DNA of 64,000 nucleotides from Leptotrichia wadei (GTDB lineage Bacteria; Fusobacteriota; Fusobacteriia; Fusobacteriales; Leptotrichiaceae): NCBI RefSeq assembly GCF_007990445.1, contig NZ_AP019841.1, positions 1,860,001 to 1,924,000 of the forward strand, read 5' to 3'. Shown piece by piece: positions 62,935 to 64,000 of this stretch (position 1 is its first letter; each line of letters starts with the position of its first letter). The notes under the pieces were generated by a model. It saw only the letters and a program-made list of their open reading frames with translations, ran no database searches and was not told where the DNA came from. The position numbers and the translations under genes were made by a program.

Positions 62935-64000
62935 CTATGCTATCCTTATTCTTTTAGGTGTGTTCAGTTCACCTCTATTGTATAGGACGCTTAAGTCCAC
63001 AACTTTACTTTTTCTTAATATATTTAATGCTCCATTACAATCTGCATTTAATTGATAGCCTTTACTTGTTTGATATAGTCCTCTTTTTATTCTTTTTCCA
63101 CTGAATATGTATTCTTGCGGATTTTCTTTATCATATATTGGGATTTCATCTCCATCAAAGAAACTTGCTTTTGATGTATAACTCTCTTCTTGCAGTTTAA
63201 ATTCTATTCCATATAGTTTACATAGATATATTAATTTATCTCTTAATTTTCCATATGGTATATTTACAAAATTTTGATTATTTATACTTCCAATATTTGA
63301 ATTTCTTTGAAAATCTTCATTATATCCTAGAACTATTTTTCCTATATCATTATTAAAACAATAATTTATAATTATTCTTGCTGCTTTTGAAAGATAATTA
63401 TTTATGCGATTATTTCTCTTTCTAGCTATTCTCTTTTGTCTTAATGTTATATGCTCTATCTTTTGCTTATCTTTTATGCTTTGCAGCTTTGCATTTGTCT
63501 TGTTGTAGTGCTGATTTATTGACTTTAATTTTCTACCGTCTATTATGAATGAAGCTCCAGCATTTGTAACACAAGCACAAAGATTATTTATACCTAAATC
63601 TATTCCTAGTACATTTTCTTTATTTAATTCCCTTTGAACTCCTTCTACCTCATAAATGTATTGAATTTCAAAGTACCTAGAATGTTGTTTTGGTATTATT
63701 CTAATCTCTTTTATTTTCTTGTTTTTTAATACTGGTGGTAGTTTTACTGCGATTTCCTTATGTGTCTTTCTAAATGAATTTGAATAAGGAACTATCAGCA
63801 TACCATCTTTTAATCTAACAAAACCTATAACAAGAGTTGTAAATCCATCTTTAGCAAGATATTTAGGTAATTTTATATCTTTAAAATTATATTGACCATT
63901 CTTAGCAAGTTTTAAAAGTCCAAAAAATGATTTAAAACTTCCATCTACTTCTTTTAGAATTTGTTGCGCCATATTGGAATTTAACTTCTTATAGTTCTCG
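62935..64000 (-). CDS. tnpB: TnpB (OrfB) of IS200/IS605 family, 5' end outside window
   Basis: An RNA-guided nuclease/transposon protein. The frame stays open upstream of the ATG at 63972 to the window edge (ENYKKLNSN then MAQQILKEVDGSFKSFF, a known internal TnpB segment), so the true start lies outside. RuvC residues: VLGIDLGINNLCA (Asp), LQEESYTSKASFFDGDEIP (Glu) and LNADCNGALNIL (Asp). Between Glu and the last Asp there is no CxxC zinc ribbon, as in many members of this branch. No stop or frameshift is seen in the visible 355 codons, so it may be active, unlike the first copy. Confidence 0.88.
   Translation of the reverse strand, partial: ENYKKLNSNMAQQILKEVDGSFKSFFGLLKLAKNGQYNFKDIKLPKYLAKDGFTTLVIGFVRLKDGMLIVPYSNSFRKTHKEIAVKLPPVLKNKKIKEIRIIPKQHSRYFEIQYIYEVEGVQRELNKENVLGIDLGINNLCACVTNAGASFIIDGRKLKSINQHYNKTNAKLQSIKDKQKIEHITLRQKRIARKRNNRINNYLSKAARIIINYCFNNDIGKIVLGYNEDFQRNSNIGSINNQNFVNIPYGKLRDKLIYLCKLYGIEFKLQEESYTSKASFFDGDEIPIYDKENPQEYIFSGKRIKRGLYQTSKGYQLNADCNGALNILRKSKVVDLSVLYNRGELNTPKRIRIA

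Larger units (their letters stand above)
62857..64000 (-). mobile_element. Second IS605-group element (partial, runs off right edge)
   Basis: It consists of a right-end hairpin and a tnpB of a different subgroup from the element at 47.8-49.2 kb. It interrupts a GT32 glycosyltransferase gene. The left end and any tnpA lie outside the window. Confidence 0.7.

Noticed and set aside
1-64000. tRNA or rRNA genes
   Set aside because: No GGTTCGAATCC-type T-arm with a matching acceptor stem and no rRNA-like sequence was found by eye; a tRNAscan run would settle it.

Overview
The window is AT-rich DNA from a fermentative, diderm (LPS-bearing) bacterium. It carries Kdo biosynthesis genes (kdsA, an arabinose-5-phosphate isomerase) and a large LptC/LptA-like LPS-transport protein next to MutS. 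It also has low-GC features: MutS2, AdhE, a YitT protein, UPF0210 with its ACT partner, zinc-free L31 and strong AGGAGG ribosome binding sites. Together these point to the Fusobacteriota, most likely a Leptotrichia-like member. That placement is inferred from gene content, because no marker gene was compared with a database.

Layout. 1-4.6 kb (minus): a branched-chain amino acid operon, ilvD - esterase - ilvA - ilvB (ilvB runs off the left edge). 4.8-5.3 kb: a 53-codon membrane microprotein and an 89-bp MITE with a perfect 8-bp target duplication. 5.4-6.9 kb: two exported TPR proteins. 7.2-13.3 kb (plus): argS, then an envelope set (TM/coiled-coil protein, polysaccharide deacetylase, RlpA), fabG, a viroplasmin-type RNase H and a secreted protein. 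13.4-17.7 kb (minus): a stand-alone AhpF N-domain plus AhpC behind a PerR-like box, YitT and SppA. 17.9-20.4 kb (plus): ACT/UPF0210 and a lone cobJ. 20.5-26.2 kb (minus): adhE and PEP carboxylase.

26.5-34.4 kb (plus): mutS2, a Septu-type defence pair (PtuA ATPase and PtuB HNH nuclease, overlapping), cysS, coaBC and an M23 peptidase, all closely spaced. 34.4-42.7 kb (minus): an aromatic amino acid cluster (ybjQ-like, aroF, tyrA, GNAT, aroB, DUF2262, aroA, peptidase E, aroC). Upstream of it lies a leader of about 440 nt that begins at a consensus promoter and ends in an intrinsic terminator just before the first gene. 43.3-47.6 kb (minus): rpmE2, two small hypotheticals, rlmB, kdsD/kpsF and manC. 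47.8-49.2 kb: an IS605-group element whose tnpB has an in-frame TAA at codon 17 but whose end hairpins are intact. 49.3-52.3 kb (plus): kdsA, a class V aminotransferase and lgt. 52.4-59.1 kb (minus): a lone transposase-type HTH protein, a hemolysin III protein, the 817-aa Lpt-like protein and mutS. 59.5-64 kb (minus): surface polysaccharide genes (glycerophosphotransferase, GT2), an exported EEP-family hydrolase and a GT32 fragment cut by a second IS605-group element whose tnpB runs off the right edge.

The main points of interest are the compact Septu pair inside a housekeeping gene run, the aro-operon leader, the MITE with its target duplication, the Lpt-like/Ig-like fusion, the transposon-split glycosyltransferase, and two unexplained structured intergenic segments (9.15-9.27 kb and 59.2-59.4 kb). 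I saw no tRNA, rRNA or CRISPR array.
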